A stretch of 24,367 nt of DNA, taken from NCBI RefSeq assembly GCF_000719335.1, contig NZ_JOGB01000091.1:1-24367 (forward strand). Direction: 5' to 3'. Shown one piece after another: positions 1-10,134 of this stretch. The position numbers and the translations under genes were made by a program. The notes beneath the pieces are model-generated. The model saw only the letters and a list, made by a program, of their open reading frames with translations. It had not been told where the DNA came from and ran no database searches. Position 1 is the first letter of the stretch; each line of letters starts with the position of its first letter. Source of the stretch: Streptomyces sp. NRRL S-87. Its GTDB lineage: Bacteria > Actinomycetota > Actinomycetes > Streptomycetales > Streptomycetaceae.

Positions 1-1
1 T

Positions 2-17
2 CCCAGCGGTAGCTGGG
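2..17. repeat. Short perfect hairpin (6-bp stem, GGTA loop)
   Basis: CCCAGC (2-7) pairs with GCTGGG (12-17) around a GGTA loop. It abuts a GGCCTGCAGGCC palindrome at 21-32. Similar short hairpins are common between genes in Streptomyces. It lies downstream of treY in treY's reading direction, so it could act as part of a 3' end, but there is no U-rich tail. Confidence 0.6.
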
Positions 18-20
18 GGA

Positions 21-80
21 GGCCTGCAGGCCATACCGGGTCAAGAGGCGAGGGGACCCACACACCACGGGACGGCCCCA
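21..80 (-). repeat. Dispersed repeat, copy A
   Basis: Read on the minus strand, this segment matches 17339-17397 on the plus strand. The first 32 positions (80 down to 49) are identical to 17339-17370. A CTTGAC block and the palindrome GGCCTGCAGGCC then follow in both, with a few substitutions and one indel. Copy A follows the treY stop codon in treY's own direction, as copy B follows the DUF1697 gene. It may continue beyond the window edge. No coding potential is evident. Confidence 0.85.
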
Positions 81-113
81 CGAAGCGAGAGCCCACCCCG
101 ACACCGGCCCGCG

Positions 114-169
114 CGGTCCGCGGTCCGCCGTCCGCCGTCCGCGGTCCGCGGTCCGCGGTCCGCGGTCCG
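114..169. repeat. Heptamer tandem repeat, 8 copies
   Basis: Eight consecutive 7-bp units run from 114 to 169. Six are CGGTCCG and two (128-134, 135-141) are CCGTCCG. The array ends 12 bases before the treY stop codon at 181-183. Such arrays are prone to slippage, so copy number may vary between strains. The rest of 1-180 holds only the hairpin and dispersed repeat; I see no gene there. Confidence 0.9.
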
Positions 170-180
170 CGGGGCGGCGG

Positions 181-2655
181 TCAGGGGCGGGCGAGGAGGG
201 TCGCGGGGGATCGGGCGAGCAGCGCGGCCACCGGTACCCAGGAGGGGCCGGGCGTGTCGGACGGGTCGGTGGGGGTGTCCCGCTCGGTCGGGGTGGGGAA
301 GACCGGGGTCCAGGGGCCCGGGGGAAGCCGGACCTCGGTGTCGTGCCAGCCGCCGGTCGCCGACAGGCCGAGCGGGAGCCGGGTGGCGACGGTGATGGCC
401 GCCCCGCCGCGGCAGAAGGCCACGCAGTGGGCGGCCGCGGGGCCCCGCACGGGCAGCGGTGCGTACGGGGGTCCCTCCGCCGGCCGCCCGGGCGCGCCGC
501 CCGGGCCGAAGGCCTCCGGCCGGTCCCTGCGCAGCAGCAGCGCGGCCCGGGTCAGGGCGCGCTTCTCGGAGCCGAGGTCCGGCCGGGGCGGCCCGTCGGA
601 CGGGTCCGGGGCGGGGTCGGGGAAGCGGGCCGGGAAGCGGGCCGGGGCGCGGTTGTCGGGGTCGACCAGGGCGAGGTACTCCGCTTCGCAGCCCTGGTAG
701 AGCTCCGGCACGCCCGGCACCGTCAGCTGGAGCAGCGCCGCCGACAGGACGTTGGCGCGGGCGGGTGCGGCGAGTTCGGCGGCGAGGGCGAGGACCGGCG
801 CGAGGTCGGCCCCCTCGGCGTACGCGCGCACGGCCGCCTCGTACGCCTCGTCCGGATCGGTCCAGCGGGTCCGGAGCCCCGCCTCGCGGACGGCTTTCAG
901 GACCGCCCCCGCCACCCGTTCCGGCTCCCGCGCGGCCAGCCCGAACACCGTCTGCGCCGTCACCCAGACCACCTGGCGGTCCGGTCCCTCCGGCAGCGCG
1001 GCCAGCACGTCCCGCCACCGGCGCGGGCACTCCGCCAGCAGCGCGAGGCGGGCCCGTACGTCGCCGCTGCGCTTGGTGTCGTGCGTGGACAGCACCGTCC
1101 CGGTCCCGGGCCAGTCGCGGGCGATCCGCACGCAGTACGCGTGGAACTCCGCCGCCGGCACCGCCGGGCGCCCCGGATCGCCGCCGACCTCGGTCGCCGA
1201 CAGCAGCGGGGCGTGCCGGTAGAAGGCCCGGTCCTCCAGCGACTTGGCGCGCAGTGCCGCCGAGGTCTGGGCGAAGCGGGCCTGGAAGGCGGGGTCGTCG
1301 CCGAGCGCGAGCCGGCGCACCAGGGCCACGGCCGCCGGGTCACCGGGGACCGCCGAGGCGGGGGGCACGGCGGACCCGTCCCCGGGGTACGGCCGGTACA
1401 CCGGCAGCGCCGCGAGCAGCCCCCGCACGGCCGACCGGAGTGCCTCCGCGCCCGGGCCCGTGGTCGTGTCCGCGCCCTCGGACACGGGCGGGTTCGCGTG
1501 CCTGTTCGGGCCCGACCGGTCCCCGTCCGGGCCGGGAGCCGGGCCGGCGCGGCGGGCGCGCTGCGCCAGGCGGACCAGGGTCTCGACCTCGGCCACCAGG
1601 TCGTGGGTGAGCAGCTCCGCGGCCGCGCGTGCCGCGGTCGGCTGCCAGTCGCCGCCCCGGTCGCTCGGCAGGCCGGTGAAACCGCGGTACAGGGACGCGA
1701 GTTCGCCCGCCCCCCGGCCGTCCGTCAGCAGGCCGTCCAGGCGGTACAGGGCGTCGTACCCGGTCGTGCCGGCCACCGGCCAGTCGGCCGGCAGGCGCTC
1801 CTCGCGGGCCAGGATCTTCTCCACCACCGTCCAGACCCGGCCGCCCGTCTCCGACCGCAGCCGCCGCAGGTACGCGCCAGGGTCGGCCAGGCCGTCGGGA
1901 TGGTCGATCCGCAGCCCCGCCACCACCCCGTCGCGCACCAGCTCCAGCACCTTGTCGTGGGAGGCCCGGAACACCTCCGGGTCCTCAACCCGTACCCCGA
2001 TCAGCTCCGAAACGGTGAAGAAGCGCCGGTAGTTCAACCGGGTCCGGGCCAGCCGCCACGAGCCCAGCCGGTACCACTGGGCGGCCGTCAGCTCCGCCGG
2101 CGGCAGGTGCCCCGTGCCCTCCCGCAGCGGGAACTCGTGGGGCCCGTACCCGAGCACTCCGTCCGCCACCCGCAGCACGTCCGGACGCACCGCGCCGTCC
2201 GGGCCGACCGCCTCGTCGCCCAGCACCGGCAGGAGCAGCCGGCCGTCGCCCGCCGCCCAGTCGATGTCGAACCAGCGGGCGTACGGCGAGGCCTGACCCT
2301 CTTTCAACACCTCCCACAGCGGCCGGTTCAGCCGGGCCGGCGCCGGTACCGCCATGTGGTTGGGGACGATGTCCAGGACGATCCCCAGGCCGTGCCGCCG
2401 TGCCGTGTCCGCCAGTCGGCGCAACCCGCGCTCGCCGCCCAGCTCCTCCCGTACCCGGGTGTGGTCCACCACGTCGTACCCGTGCGCCGAGCCGGGCACC
2501 GCCTCCAGCACCGGCGAGAGGTGCAGGTGCGAGACCCCGAGCCCGGCGAGGTACGGTACGGCCGCCCGCGCCGCCTCGAAGGGGAACTCCGGCTGGAGCT
2601 GCAGACGGTACGTGGCAGTCGGCGGTGAAGATCCGTTCGCATACTGCTCGGTCAT
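181..2655 (-). CDS. treY: Maltooligosyl trehalose synthase TreY
   Basis: This 824-residue GH13 enzyme converts the reducing-end alpha-1,4 bond of maltooligosaccharides to an alpha-1,1 bond, the first step of the TreYZ trehalose pathway in the cytoplasm. The four GH13 regions are visible: DIVPNH at 95-100, the nucleophile D251 in GLRIDHPDG, the acid/base E279 in VVEKIL, and D526 in STHDTKRSG. The family-typical start PTATYRLQL is at residues 12-20. A Gly/Pro-rich insert at about 370-400 is a variable loop. I chose the ATG at 2655 because homology begins just after it; the ribosome binding site is weak (GGGTGGG about 13 bases upstream). Its usual partner treZ is not downstream within the window. 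It diverges from the MFS gene, with 81 bases between them. Function is secure; the exact start is less so. Confidence 0.96.
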   Translation of the reverse strand: MTEQYANGSSPPTATYRLQLQPEFPFEAARAAVPYLAGLGVSHLHLSPVLEAVPGSAHGYDVVDHTRVREELGGERGLRRLADTARRHGLGIVLDIVPNHMAVPAPARLNRPLWEVLKEGQASPYARWFDIDWAAGDGRLLLPVLGDEAVGPDGAVRPDVLRVADGVLGYGPHEFPLREGTGHLPPAELTAAQWYRLGSWRLARTRLNYRRFFTVSELIGVRVEDPEVFRASHDKVLELVRDGVVAGLRIDHPDGLADPGAYLRRLRSETGGRVWTVVEKILAREERLPADWPVAGTTGYDALYRLDGLLTDGRGAGELASLYRGFTGLPSDRGGDWQPTAARAAAELLTHDLVAEVETLVRLAQRARRAGPAPGPDGDRSGPNRHANPPVSEGADTTTGPGAEALRSAVRGLLAALPVYRPYPGDGSAVPPASAVPGDPAAVALVRRLALGDDPAFQARFAQTSAALRAKSLEDRAFYRHAPLLSATEVGGDPGRPAVPAAEFHAYCVRIARDWPGTGTVLSTHDTKRSGDVRARLALLAECPRRWRDVLAALPEGPDRQVVWVTAQTVFGLAAREPERVAGAVLKAVREAGLRTRWTDPDEAYEAAVRAYAEGADLAPVLALAAELAAPARANVLSAALLQLTVPGVPELYQGCEAEYLALVDPDNRAPARFPARFPDPAPDPSDGPPRPDLGSEKRALTRAALLLRRDRPEAFGPGGAPGRPAEGPPYAPLPVRGPAAAHCVAFCRGGAAITVATRLPLGLSATGGWHDTEVRLPPGPWTPVFPTPTERDTPTDPSDTPGPSWVPVAALLARSPATLLARP

Positions 2656-2670
2656 GAGAACGTACGTACC

Positions 2671-2712
2671 CACCCGGACGGATTCCGTGCCATTGCCCAG
2701 TGCATCCGGGTG
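2671..2712. promoter_or_regulatory. Inverted repeat between treY and MFS gene
   Basis: CACCCGGA (2671-2678) and TCCGGGTG (2705-2712) form a perfect 8-bp inverted repeat, 26 bases apart, inside the 81-base divergent promoter region. The palindrome GTACGTAC (2662-2669) lies beside it on the treY side. The arrangement would suit a regulator binding two half-sites and acting on both genes. This is inference; I do not recognise the motif as belonging to a known regulator. Confidence 0.4.
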
Positions 2713-2724
2713 ACTGCGCTGGGT

Positions 2725-2730
2725 TAGCTT
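2725..2730 (+). promoter_or_regulatory. Putative -10 box for leaderless MFS mRNA
   Basis: TAGCTT is followed by exactly six bases and then the GTG start at 2737, and there is no ribosome binding site. This -10/N6/start spacing is that of leaderless transcripts, which are common in Streptomyces. No clear -35 box is seen. Confidence 0.45.
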
Positions 2731-2736
2731 CGGTCG

Positions 2737-4025
2737 GTGATCGGAACCGTCCACACCTATCGCAAGGTCATCGCCCTGACCGGGCCCGTCCTCCCCCTCG
2801 TCTCCTTCCTCGCCAGGCTCCCCCTGGCGATGTGCCAGTTCGGCAGCGTGCTGCTGATCGCCGGGACCAGCGGCTCCCTGGCCGTCGCCGGAACCGTCGG
2901 CGGCACCCTCTCCGCAGGTCAGGTGGTGTGCGGACCGATCCTCGGGCGCCTCGCGGACCGTCGCGGCCAACGGCCGGTCGTGCTGGCCGCCGCGGCCGTC
3001 AACGCCGTCGCGACCGGAGGCCTGGTCGCCGGGGCCCTCCTCGGTCTCGCCACCGTCCCGCTGGCGGCCGTGGGGGCCGTCGCCGGGGCCTCCGTACCGC
3101 TGGTCGGGCCGATGGCCCGGACCCGCTCGGTCGCCCTCGCGCACCGGGCCGGGGCGGACGCGCGGACCGTCCAGGGCGTCCACTCGTTCGAAGGGACCCT
3201 GGACGAGGTCTCGTTCGTCATCGGGCCCGCCCTCGTGGGCCTCGCGGCCCTCGTCGTCCACCCGGCGGTGGCCCTCGGGGGCGCCGCCGCGCTGGTCGCC
3301 GGCTTCGGGACCGCCTTCGCGCTGCACCCGACCGCCGCCGTCACGGCCGGGGCGCGGCACGCCGGGGAACCGGGCGTCCGCGACCGGCGGCGGCCGCCGG
3401 CCGTCGTGTACGCCGTCCGGGGCTCGCTGCTCCTCCAGGGGGCCATGTTCGGCGCCGCCCAGGCCGGGATCGCCGCGCTCACCGCCCGCCTGGGCGTGCC
3501 CGGCCAGGCCGGCCTCGTGTACGCCGCCATGGGCGTGGTCAGTGCGGTCGTGGGTCTCGCGCTCGGCGCGCTGCCGCTGAGGTTCGGCCTGCGGCTGCGC
3601 TGGCGGGCGGCCACCGCCGCGGCGCTGGTGTTCTCGGTGCCGCTGGTCTTCACCGGCTCCCTGCCGGCCCTGTACGTGACCGTGACCGTGCTCGGCGCGG
3701 CGTACGCCCCGCACCTGATCACCGCCTTCGCGCTGACCGAGCGGCACGTGCGGCCCGCCCGGCTCGCCGAGGCGATGGCCTTCGCCGCCAGCGCGGTGGT
3801 GGCCGGCCAGGCCCTCGCGCTGGCGCTCTCCGGGCGGCTGGCGGAGCGGTACGGGCCCTCCGGCGCGTTCCTGGTGGCGGTGGGGGCCGCGGCGCTGGCC
3901 CTGGTGCTGGCCCTCGTCACCCGGATGCCGGCGCGGGCACCGGAGCCGGGGCCCGCGCCGGCTCCGGAGCCGGCCCCGGCCACGCCCTTCGTCCCGCGCC
4001 AGCTCCGCCGCACCTCCAGCGGGGA

Positions 4026-4041
<16 letters not shown>
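2737..4041 (+). CDS. MFS transporter
   Basis: This 434-residue protein has about twelve hydrophobic segments and belongs to the major facilitator superfamily. The loop 2-3 signature GRLADRRGQRPVV is at residues 70-82. A charged central region near residue 210 (RDRRRPP) separates the two six-helix halves. The C-terminal tail is an Ala/Pro/Glu-rich low-complexity stretch after about residue 395. The substrate cannot be told from the sequence; efflux of a small molecule is the usual guess for this type. The GTG start follows a leaderless-type promoter. It lies between glgX and treY on the opposite strand and overlaps the 3' end of glgX by 16 bases. That placement, inside what is usually a run of co-directed glucan genes, suggests it was inserted there. 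Confidence 0.88.
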
Positions 4042-6143
<2,102 letters not shown>

Positions 6144-6251
6144 AAATGCAACTCTTCCATTCCTGCTCCCGCGGCCGGTTGGCCCATGCCAGATCTTCCC
6201 CGAAACCGGGGCAACCCGTGGGGACTTGTGGCCGTCCTACCGGGTGACCAC

Positions 6252-6266
6252 GCATACCAGGTATGC
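6252..6266. promoter_or_regulatory. Operator-like palindrome upstream of amine oxidase genes
   Basis: GCATAC-CAG-GTATGC is a perfect 6-bp inverted repeat with a 3-base spacer. It is AT-rich for this genome and sits 4 bases before the ribosome binding site of the gene at 6282, within the 138-base divergent region with glgX. A second inverted repeat, TGCAT-AA-ATGCA (6139-6150), overlaps the glgX start codon. The position fits a repressor site; no specific regulator can be named. Confidence 0.5.
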
Positions 6267-6281
6267 ATATAAGGGGGGATT

Positions 6282-7127
6282 GTGCCCATAACAGTACGCC
6301 GCCACCTGGGGAAGCTCGTGGCGGGCGCGGCCATCGCGATCACCGGCACGGCCGTCGCGGTCGGCGTCACGCTGCCGGGCGCCGCGGGGGCCGCGAACGG
6401 CTCGGGGACCGCCGACGGCGCCCCGGCCGGGGCCGCGCGGGCCGCCGACCAGGGGGGCCGGGGGGCCCAGGACGGACTCCGGCCGGGCAGCCGCCCGGGC
6501 ACCGTCGAGGCGGCTCCGGTCGAGGGCCCGAAGGGGACCGGCCGGGACCCCCTCACCGGCGCCGAGCTCGCCCGGGTCCGGCAGATCGCGCTCGCGGCCA
6601 CCGCCGGCAAGGCCCGCCAGGCCCAGGACGCCTCCGGGGCGGCCGGCCCGCAGTGGCTCGCCACCGACCTCGCCGAGACGCGCCCGGACGAGGTCGGGCG
6701 CGCCGGCGCGCCGCGCCGGGCCCAGCTCAGCTCGTACGACTACAAGACCGACGCGCTCACCACGTACGTGGTCAACCTCGACACCGGCAAGGTCGAGTCC
6801 ACCGACGTCCAGCACGGTGTGCAGCCGCCCATCGCCGGTACCGAGGCCGCCGAGGCCGCGAAGCTGATGATCGCCGCCCCCGCGGGCGAGGGGCTGCGCA
6901 AGGACTACCAGGACGCCACCGGCAAGAAGCTCACGCAGCCCGGCCAGCTGGCCCTGAAGAACGCCCTGATCTACCGCGTGAACGGCGAGAACCCCGGTCC
7001 GTCCGCCGTCAAGGAGTGCGGCACGCACCGCTGCGTCCGGCTCTTCCTCAAGGTGAAGAACGGCCCGTGGATCGACGTCCGCTCGCTGGTCGTGGACCTC
7101 AGCGCACGCACCGTCCACAAGATCTGA
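6282..7127 (+). CDS. Secreted protein resembling copper amine oxidase N2/N3 domains
   Basis: This 281-residue protein begins with an export signal: RRHLGK then a hydrophobic run at about 10-30, with Tat-like twin arginines. An Ala/Gly-rich linker covers about 35-85. The rest reads like the N2 and N3 domains of bacterial copper amine oxidases. DPLTGAELARVRQIAL (89-104) resembles the 'HPLDPLsadEi' start, RRAQLSSYDY (145-154) leads into GVQPPI (179-184) as in N2, and WIDVRSLVVDL (263-273) matches the end of N3. C246 and C251 may form a disulfide. There is no catalytic domain. The GTG start has a strong ribosome binding site (AAGGGGGGA). The catalytic half follows 106 bases downstream on the same strand, so the two probably form one enzyme. 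Domain assignment is by eye from recalled family sequences. Confidence 0.72.
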   Translation: MPITVRRHLGKLVAGAAIAITGTAVAVGVTLPGAAGAANGSGTADGAPAGAARAADQGGRGAQDGLRPGSRPGTVEAAPVEGPKGTGRDPLTGAELARVRQIALAATAGKARQAQDASGAAGPQWLATDLAETRPDEVGRAGAPRRAQLSSYDYKTDALTTYVVNLDTGKVESTDVQHGVQPPIAGTEAAEAAKLMIAAPAGEGLRKDYQDATGKKLTQPGQLALKNALIYRVNGENPGPSAVKECGTHRCVRLFLKVKNGPWIDVRSLVVDLSARTVHKI

Positions 7128-7233
7128 GCGGCGCCGCTCGGAGCGCCCGGGAGGACCGACACGCTCCCGGCACCCCCGCCCGACCGCCGCTCCGCTCCTT
7201 CCTGATTCTCCCGCCCCAGGAGTCGCACCGACC

Positions 7234-8580
7234 ATGCACCTGAACCGAATCCACCGCGCCCGCAGGCGCGCCGCGGTGGCCCTCGCGGCCTCCGCCCTCC
7301 TCGGCGGCGCCACCGCCGCCGCCGGACCGGCCTCCGCCGCGCCGCGGACCACACCGTCCGGGACCGTCGCGAAGGCCCCGGCCGCCAGGGCCGGCACCAC
7401 CGGCCCCGACTGCAGCGCCGCCTACCGCATCGAGCAGACCCTCACCGGCGGCACCACCTGGCGGATGTGCTGGCGCTACGAGAGCGAGGCCGGTCTGGTC
7501 CTCGACCAGATCTCCTACCAGCCCAAGGGCGAGGCCAAGCCCATCATGGTGCTGACCTCTGCCAAGCTCGGCCAGATCCACGTCCCGTACGACGACGGCA
7601 AGGCCGAGTACGACGACCTGACCGGCGCCGGCTTCGGCAGCGGCCTGCAGGGCATGCTCCCGGACGAGTGCCCCGGCGGCACCGTCAAGACCGTCAAGGT
7701 CGTCAACGCCTGGGACCAGAGCGAGAACGAGGTCAAGGGCCTGTGCGCCACCACGCGGGCCCGCGGACACGCGTACCGCATGGCCGGTGACCAGCAGGGC
7801 CAGGTCTGGCAGGAGCAGGGCAAGGACCTGCTCGTCTACACCGTCAACAAGGTCGGCTGGTACGAGTACATCACCGAGTGGCGCTTCCAGGCCGACGGCC
7901 TGATCAGCGCCAACGTCGGCGCCACCGGCAGCCTCTCCCCGGGCGACTACGACGCCGGCGACGGCCGCGGCTGGCCGATCGGCGAGGGCGCCACGTCCTA
8001 CGCCACCAGCCACAGCCACAACATCTTCTGGCGGCTGAACTTCGCCCTCGACGGCACCCCGGGCGGCCGGGTCGAGCAGTACGACTCGGTGGTCACCCCC
8101 CGCCCCGACGGCTCCACCCCGACCACCGTGACCACGCGCACGCCGGTCACCAAGGAACTGGCGGGCGACGCCAGGTCCATGCGGTGGTGGCGGGTCGTCA
8201 GCGCCACCGGGAAGAACAAGGACGGCCACGAGCGCTCGTACGAGATCGTGCCCGGCGCGTCGTCCAAGTACTCCGGCCGCCCCTACACCCGCCACGACGT
8301 GTACTTCACGGAGTACAAGGCCTGCGAGCAGTTCGCGACCAACAACCTGCGCAACTGCGGGCCGGACGCGGGCAGGAGCGTGGACACCTGGGTCAACGGC
8401 GAGACGCTGAAGAACCCCATCGCGTGGGTCAACATCGGGTTCCACCACGTCGCCCGCGACGAGGACCAGCAGCCGATGCCCGTGCACTGGCAGGGCTTCC
8501 AGCTCATGCCACGTGACGTGACCGCTATGAATCCGCTCACTCCGCCGGCCCTGGCGGGCGCTAACGGTCGCCCGCAATAG
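7234..8580 (+). CDS. Secreted copper amine oxidase catalytic domain, stand-alone
   Basis: This 448-residue protein has a signal peptide (RARRR then a hydrophobic run, likely cut near residue 36 after ASA), followed directly by a copper amine oxidase catalytic domain. Family enzymes oxidise primary amines to aldehydes, ammonia and hydrogen peroxide using copper and a tyrosine-derived quinone (TPQ). Candidate copper ligands are H260 and H262 (TSHSHNIF) and H404 or H405 before MPV. C146 and C171 match the conserved disulfide. The TPQ-precursor region reads W209-Y210-E211-Y212, whereas the family rule is Asn-Tyr-Asp/Glu-Tyr/Asn, so the Asn is Trp. The catalytic base may be D127 or D128. The N2/N3 domains normally on the same chain are missing but are encoded just upstream. 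The ATG has CAGGAG 11 bases before it. Activity is uncertain. Confidence 0.82.
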   Translation: MHLNRIHRARRRAAVALAASALLGGATAAAGPASAAPRTTPSGTVAKAPAARAGTTGPDCSAAYRIEQTLTGGTTWRMCWRYESEAGLVLDQISYQPKGEAKPIMVLTSAKLGQIHVPYDDGKAEYDDLTGAGFGSGLQGMLPDECPGGTVKTVKVVNAWDQSENEVKGLCATTRARGHAYRMAGDQQGQVWQEQGKDLLVYTVNKVGWYEYITEWRFQADGLISANVGATGSLSPGDYDAGDGRGWPIGEGATSYATSHSHNIFWRLNFALDGTPGGRVEQYDSVVTPRPDGSTPTTVTTRTPVTKELAGDARSMRWWRVVSATGKNKDGHERSYEIVPGASSKYSGRPYTRHDVYFTEYKACEQFATNNLRNCGPDAGRSVDTWVNGETLKNPIAWVNIGFHHVARDEDQQPMPVHWQGFQLMPRDVTAMNPLTPPALAGANGRPQ

Positions 8581-8612
8581 GAGAGTTGGGAAACCTTCAG
8601 GGACCATCCAGC

Positions 8613-8686
8613 TGCACCGCCTCCCGCTCGGGGAGTACCCTTCCTTGATCGTTGGAGCGGGCGTGGCGGAAGCAGGAGGCGGTGCA
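8613..8686 (+). promoter_or_regulatory. Leader inverted repeat covering the HEPN gene ribosome binding site
   Basis: TGCACCGCCTCC (8613-8624) and GGAGGCGGTGCA (8675-8686) are a perfect 12-bp inverted repeat, 50 bases apart. The right arm contains most of the AGGAGG (8674-8679) that serves the GTG at 8690. Inside it, CGCTC (8625-8629) pairs with GAGCG (8655-8659), extending the structure. In RNA this would occlude the ribosome binding site. The large loop makes a simple terminator unlikely. Regulation by folding is inference. Confidence 0.5.
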
Positions 8687-8689
8687 CGG

Positions 8690-9997
8690 GTGAGCTCGGG
8701 AGGGCTGGAGCTGCCCCCTGGTGACGCGGGTCACGAGGGCGGCACCTCGGACGTTCCGGCCGGAACGTCCCCGGGCGTCCCTCCGGACGCCCCCTCGGGG
8801 GGCCCGTCCGGACCGCCGGGCGCGGTGTCGCTGGCCCGGCCCGCCGAGAGCGGGCCGGGGCCGGCGGCCGGTGCGGAACTGGACTGGAGCGCCGAGGCCT
8901 GGAGCGAGGTCCGCACCCGGGCCCAGCGCGCCGGCCGCGCGTACATCTGGCTCAACCTGATCGAGCAGCGGCTGCGGGCCGTCGTCGGCGCCGTCCTGCG
9001 GCCCATCTACGAGCCCGTCCACGGCGAGGACGACTGGGTCGTCGCCGCGGCCGGGCCGGCCGGGCAGGAATGGGTGCACCGGGCCGTCGCCGTGCGCGAC
9101 GTCAGCCGGCGCAAGGGCTACCTGCTCGACCCGGCCGACGACAACGTCCTGAGCTTCCTGACGCTGCCGCAGCTGCGGGAGCTGATGGTCCAGCACTGGC
9201 CGTGCTTCGAGCCGTACTTCGACGACCGGCGCGAGGTGGAGCTGGCCCTCGACGAGCTCGAGGTCACCCGCAACGTCGTCTCCCGCAACCGGGCCCTGTC
9301 CCAGGCGGTGCTCTCGCAGGCGGAGCGGGCCTCGGCCCGGCTGCTGGAGGTGCTCGGCGGGGGCGCCGGCAGCCCGGCCGCCGAGCGGCTGCCGATCGAC
9401 GCCGTCGAGGACCTGGTCGGCGACCGGTACGCCGACGTGGTCTCCGTCCACCCCGACCGGGTCCGGCTGCAGCGGCAGCTGCCCGCCGAGGACCTCTTCG
9501 GCGGGGCCCGCCGGCTCGACGCCATCGGCATAGGCCTGAACCTGCTGGTGCAGAACTACTCGGGCCGCCGGCTGGTGCGGCTGGCCGACGCCGGCTGCCG
9601 GGTGCGGCTGCTCTTCCTGAACCCGGCGAGCAGCGCCGTCAAGCGGCGCGAGCGGGAGCTCGGCCTCAAGAAGGGCGAGCTGAGCCGCTCCGTCGAGATG
9701 AACATCCTGCACGTGCGCCGGGTCCGCACCCGGCTGGGCGACCCCTCGAACTTCGCCATCCACGTCTTCGACGAGACCCCGCGGTTCACCGCCTACCTCG
9801 TGGAGGGCGCCGGAGGTCCCGGCAGCGGCATAGCCGTCGTCCAGTCCTACCTGCGGCGGGCGCGCGGCATGGAGGCGCCCGTGCTCGTGCTGCGGGGCGG
9901 GGGGCGGGGGCCCGCCCGGGACACCGAACCCGGCCTGTTCGGCACCTACCGCGAGGAGTTCGAGTCGGTGTGGCAGGACTCCCGGCCGGTGTCGTAG
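8690..9997 (+). CDS. SAV2148-like HEPN domain protein
   Basis: This protein is 435 residues from the GTG at 8690. The first 60 are Gly/Pro/Ala-rich and probably disordered. A Swt1-like HEPN domain follows at about 65-205: W-L-N-L-I-E-Q-R-L, then LSFLTLPQLREL, FDDRREVELALDELEVTRN and R194-N-V-V-S-R-N-R201. The usual HEPN RNase motif is R-X4-6-H; the His is replaced by Arg here, so catalysis by that motif is doubtful. A C-terminal alpha/beta domain at about 270-375 (RRLDAIGIGLNLLVQ, RVRLLFLNP, FAIHVFDETPRFTAYLV) is of a type often found as a sensor or nuclease-like fold; I cannot assign it firmly. AGGAGG lies 10 bases before this GTG. In-frame TTG 8645 and GTG 8663 are alternatives. The family is chromosomal and conserved in Streptomyces; its role is unknown to me. 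Confidence 0.83.
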   Translation: MSSGGLELPPGDAGHEGGTSDVPAGTSPGVPPDAPSGGPSGPPGAVSLARPAESGPGPAAGAELDWSAEAWSEVRTRAQRAGRAYIWLNLIEQRLRAVVGAVLRPIYEPVHGEDDWVVAAAGPAGQEWVHRAVAVRDVSRRKGYLLDPADDNVLSFLTLPQLRELMVQHWPCFEPYFDDRREVELALDELEVTRNVVSRNRALSQAVLSQAERASARLLEVLGGGAGSPAAERLPIDAVEDLVGDRYADVVSVHPDRVRLQRQLPAEDLFGGARRLDAIGIGLNLLVQNYSGRRLVRLADAGCRVRLLFLNPASSAVKRRERELGLKKGELSRSVEMNILHVRRVRTRLGDPSNFAIHVFDETPRFTAYLVEGAGGPGSGIAVVQSYLRRARGMEAPVLVLRGGGRGPARDTEPGLFGTYREEFESVWQDSRPVS

Positions 9998-10020
9998 CGG
10001 GGGCGCGGTGCGGTGGCTTT

Positions 10021-10074
10021 CGGGGGCGCCCCCGCGGCAGTAGCACCCCGTGGCCGGGGCCGTGCACCGGCCCC
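10021..10074. terminator. Possible terminator hairpins after HEPN gene
   Basis: A 14-bp perfect palindrome CGGGGGCGCCCCCG (10021-10034) is followed by a hairpin GGGGCCG-TGCAC-CGGCCCC (10056-10074). Both lie just after the HEPN gene stop. Neither has a T-run, which is usual for Streptomyces terminators. Function is inferred from position. Confidence 0.45.
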
Positions 10075-10134
10075 CTCGGCCTGGTGTCAGAGGGCCGTGG
10101 CAGGCTGGAGCCCACGATGAGGGAGGGGCACGGC

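Noticed and set aside
114..169. Heptamer array considered as a CRISPR or origin iteron array
   Set aside because: Units are 7 bp with no spacers, and no cas, rep or dnaA-type gene is near. It is a simple tandem repeat.
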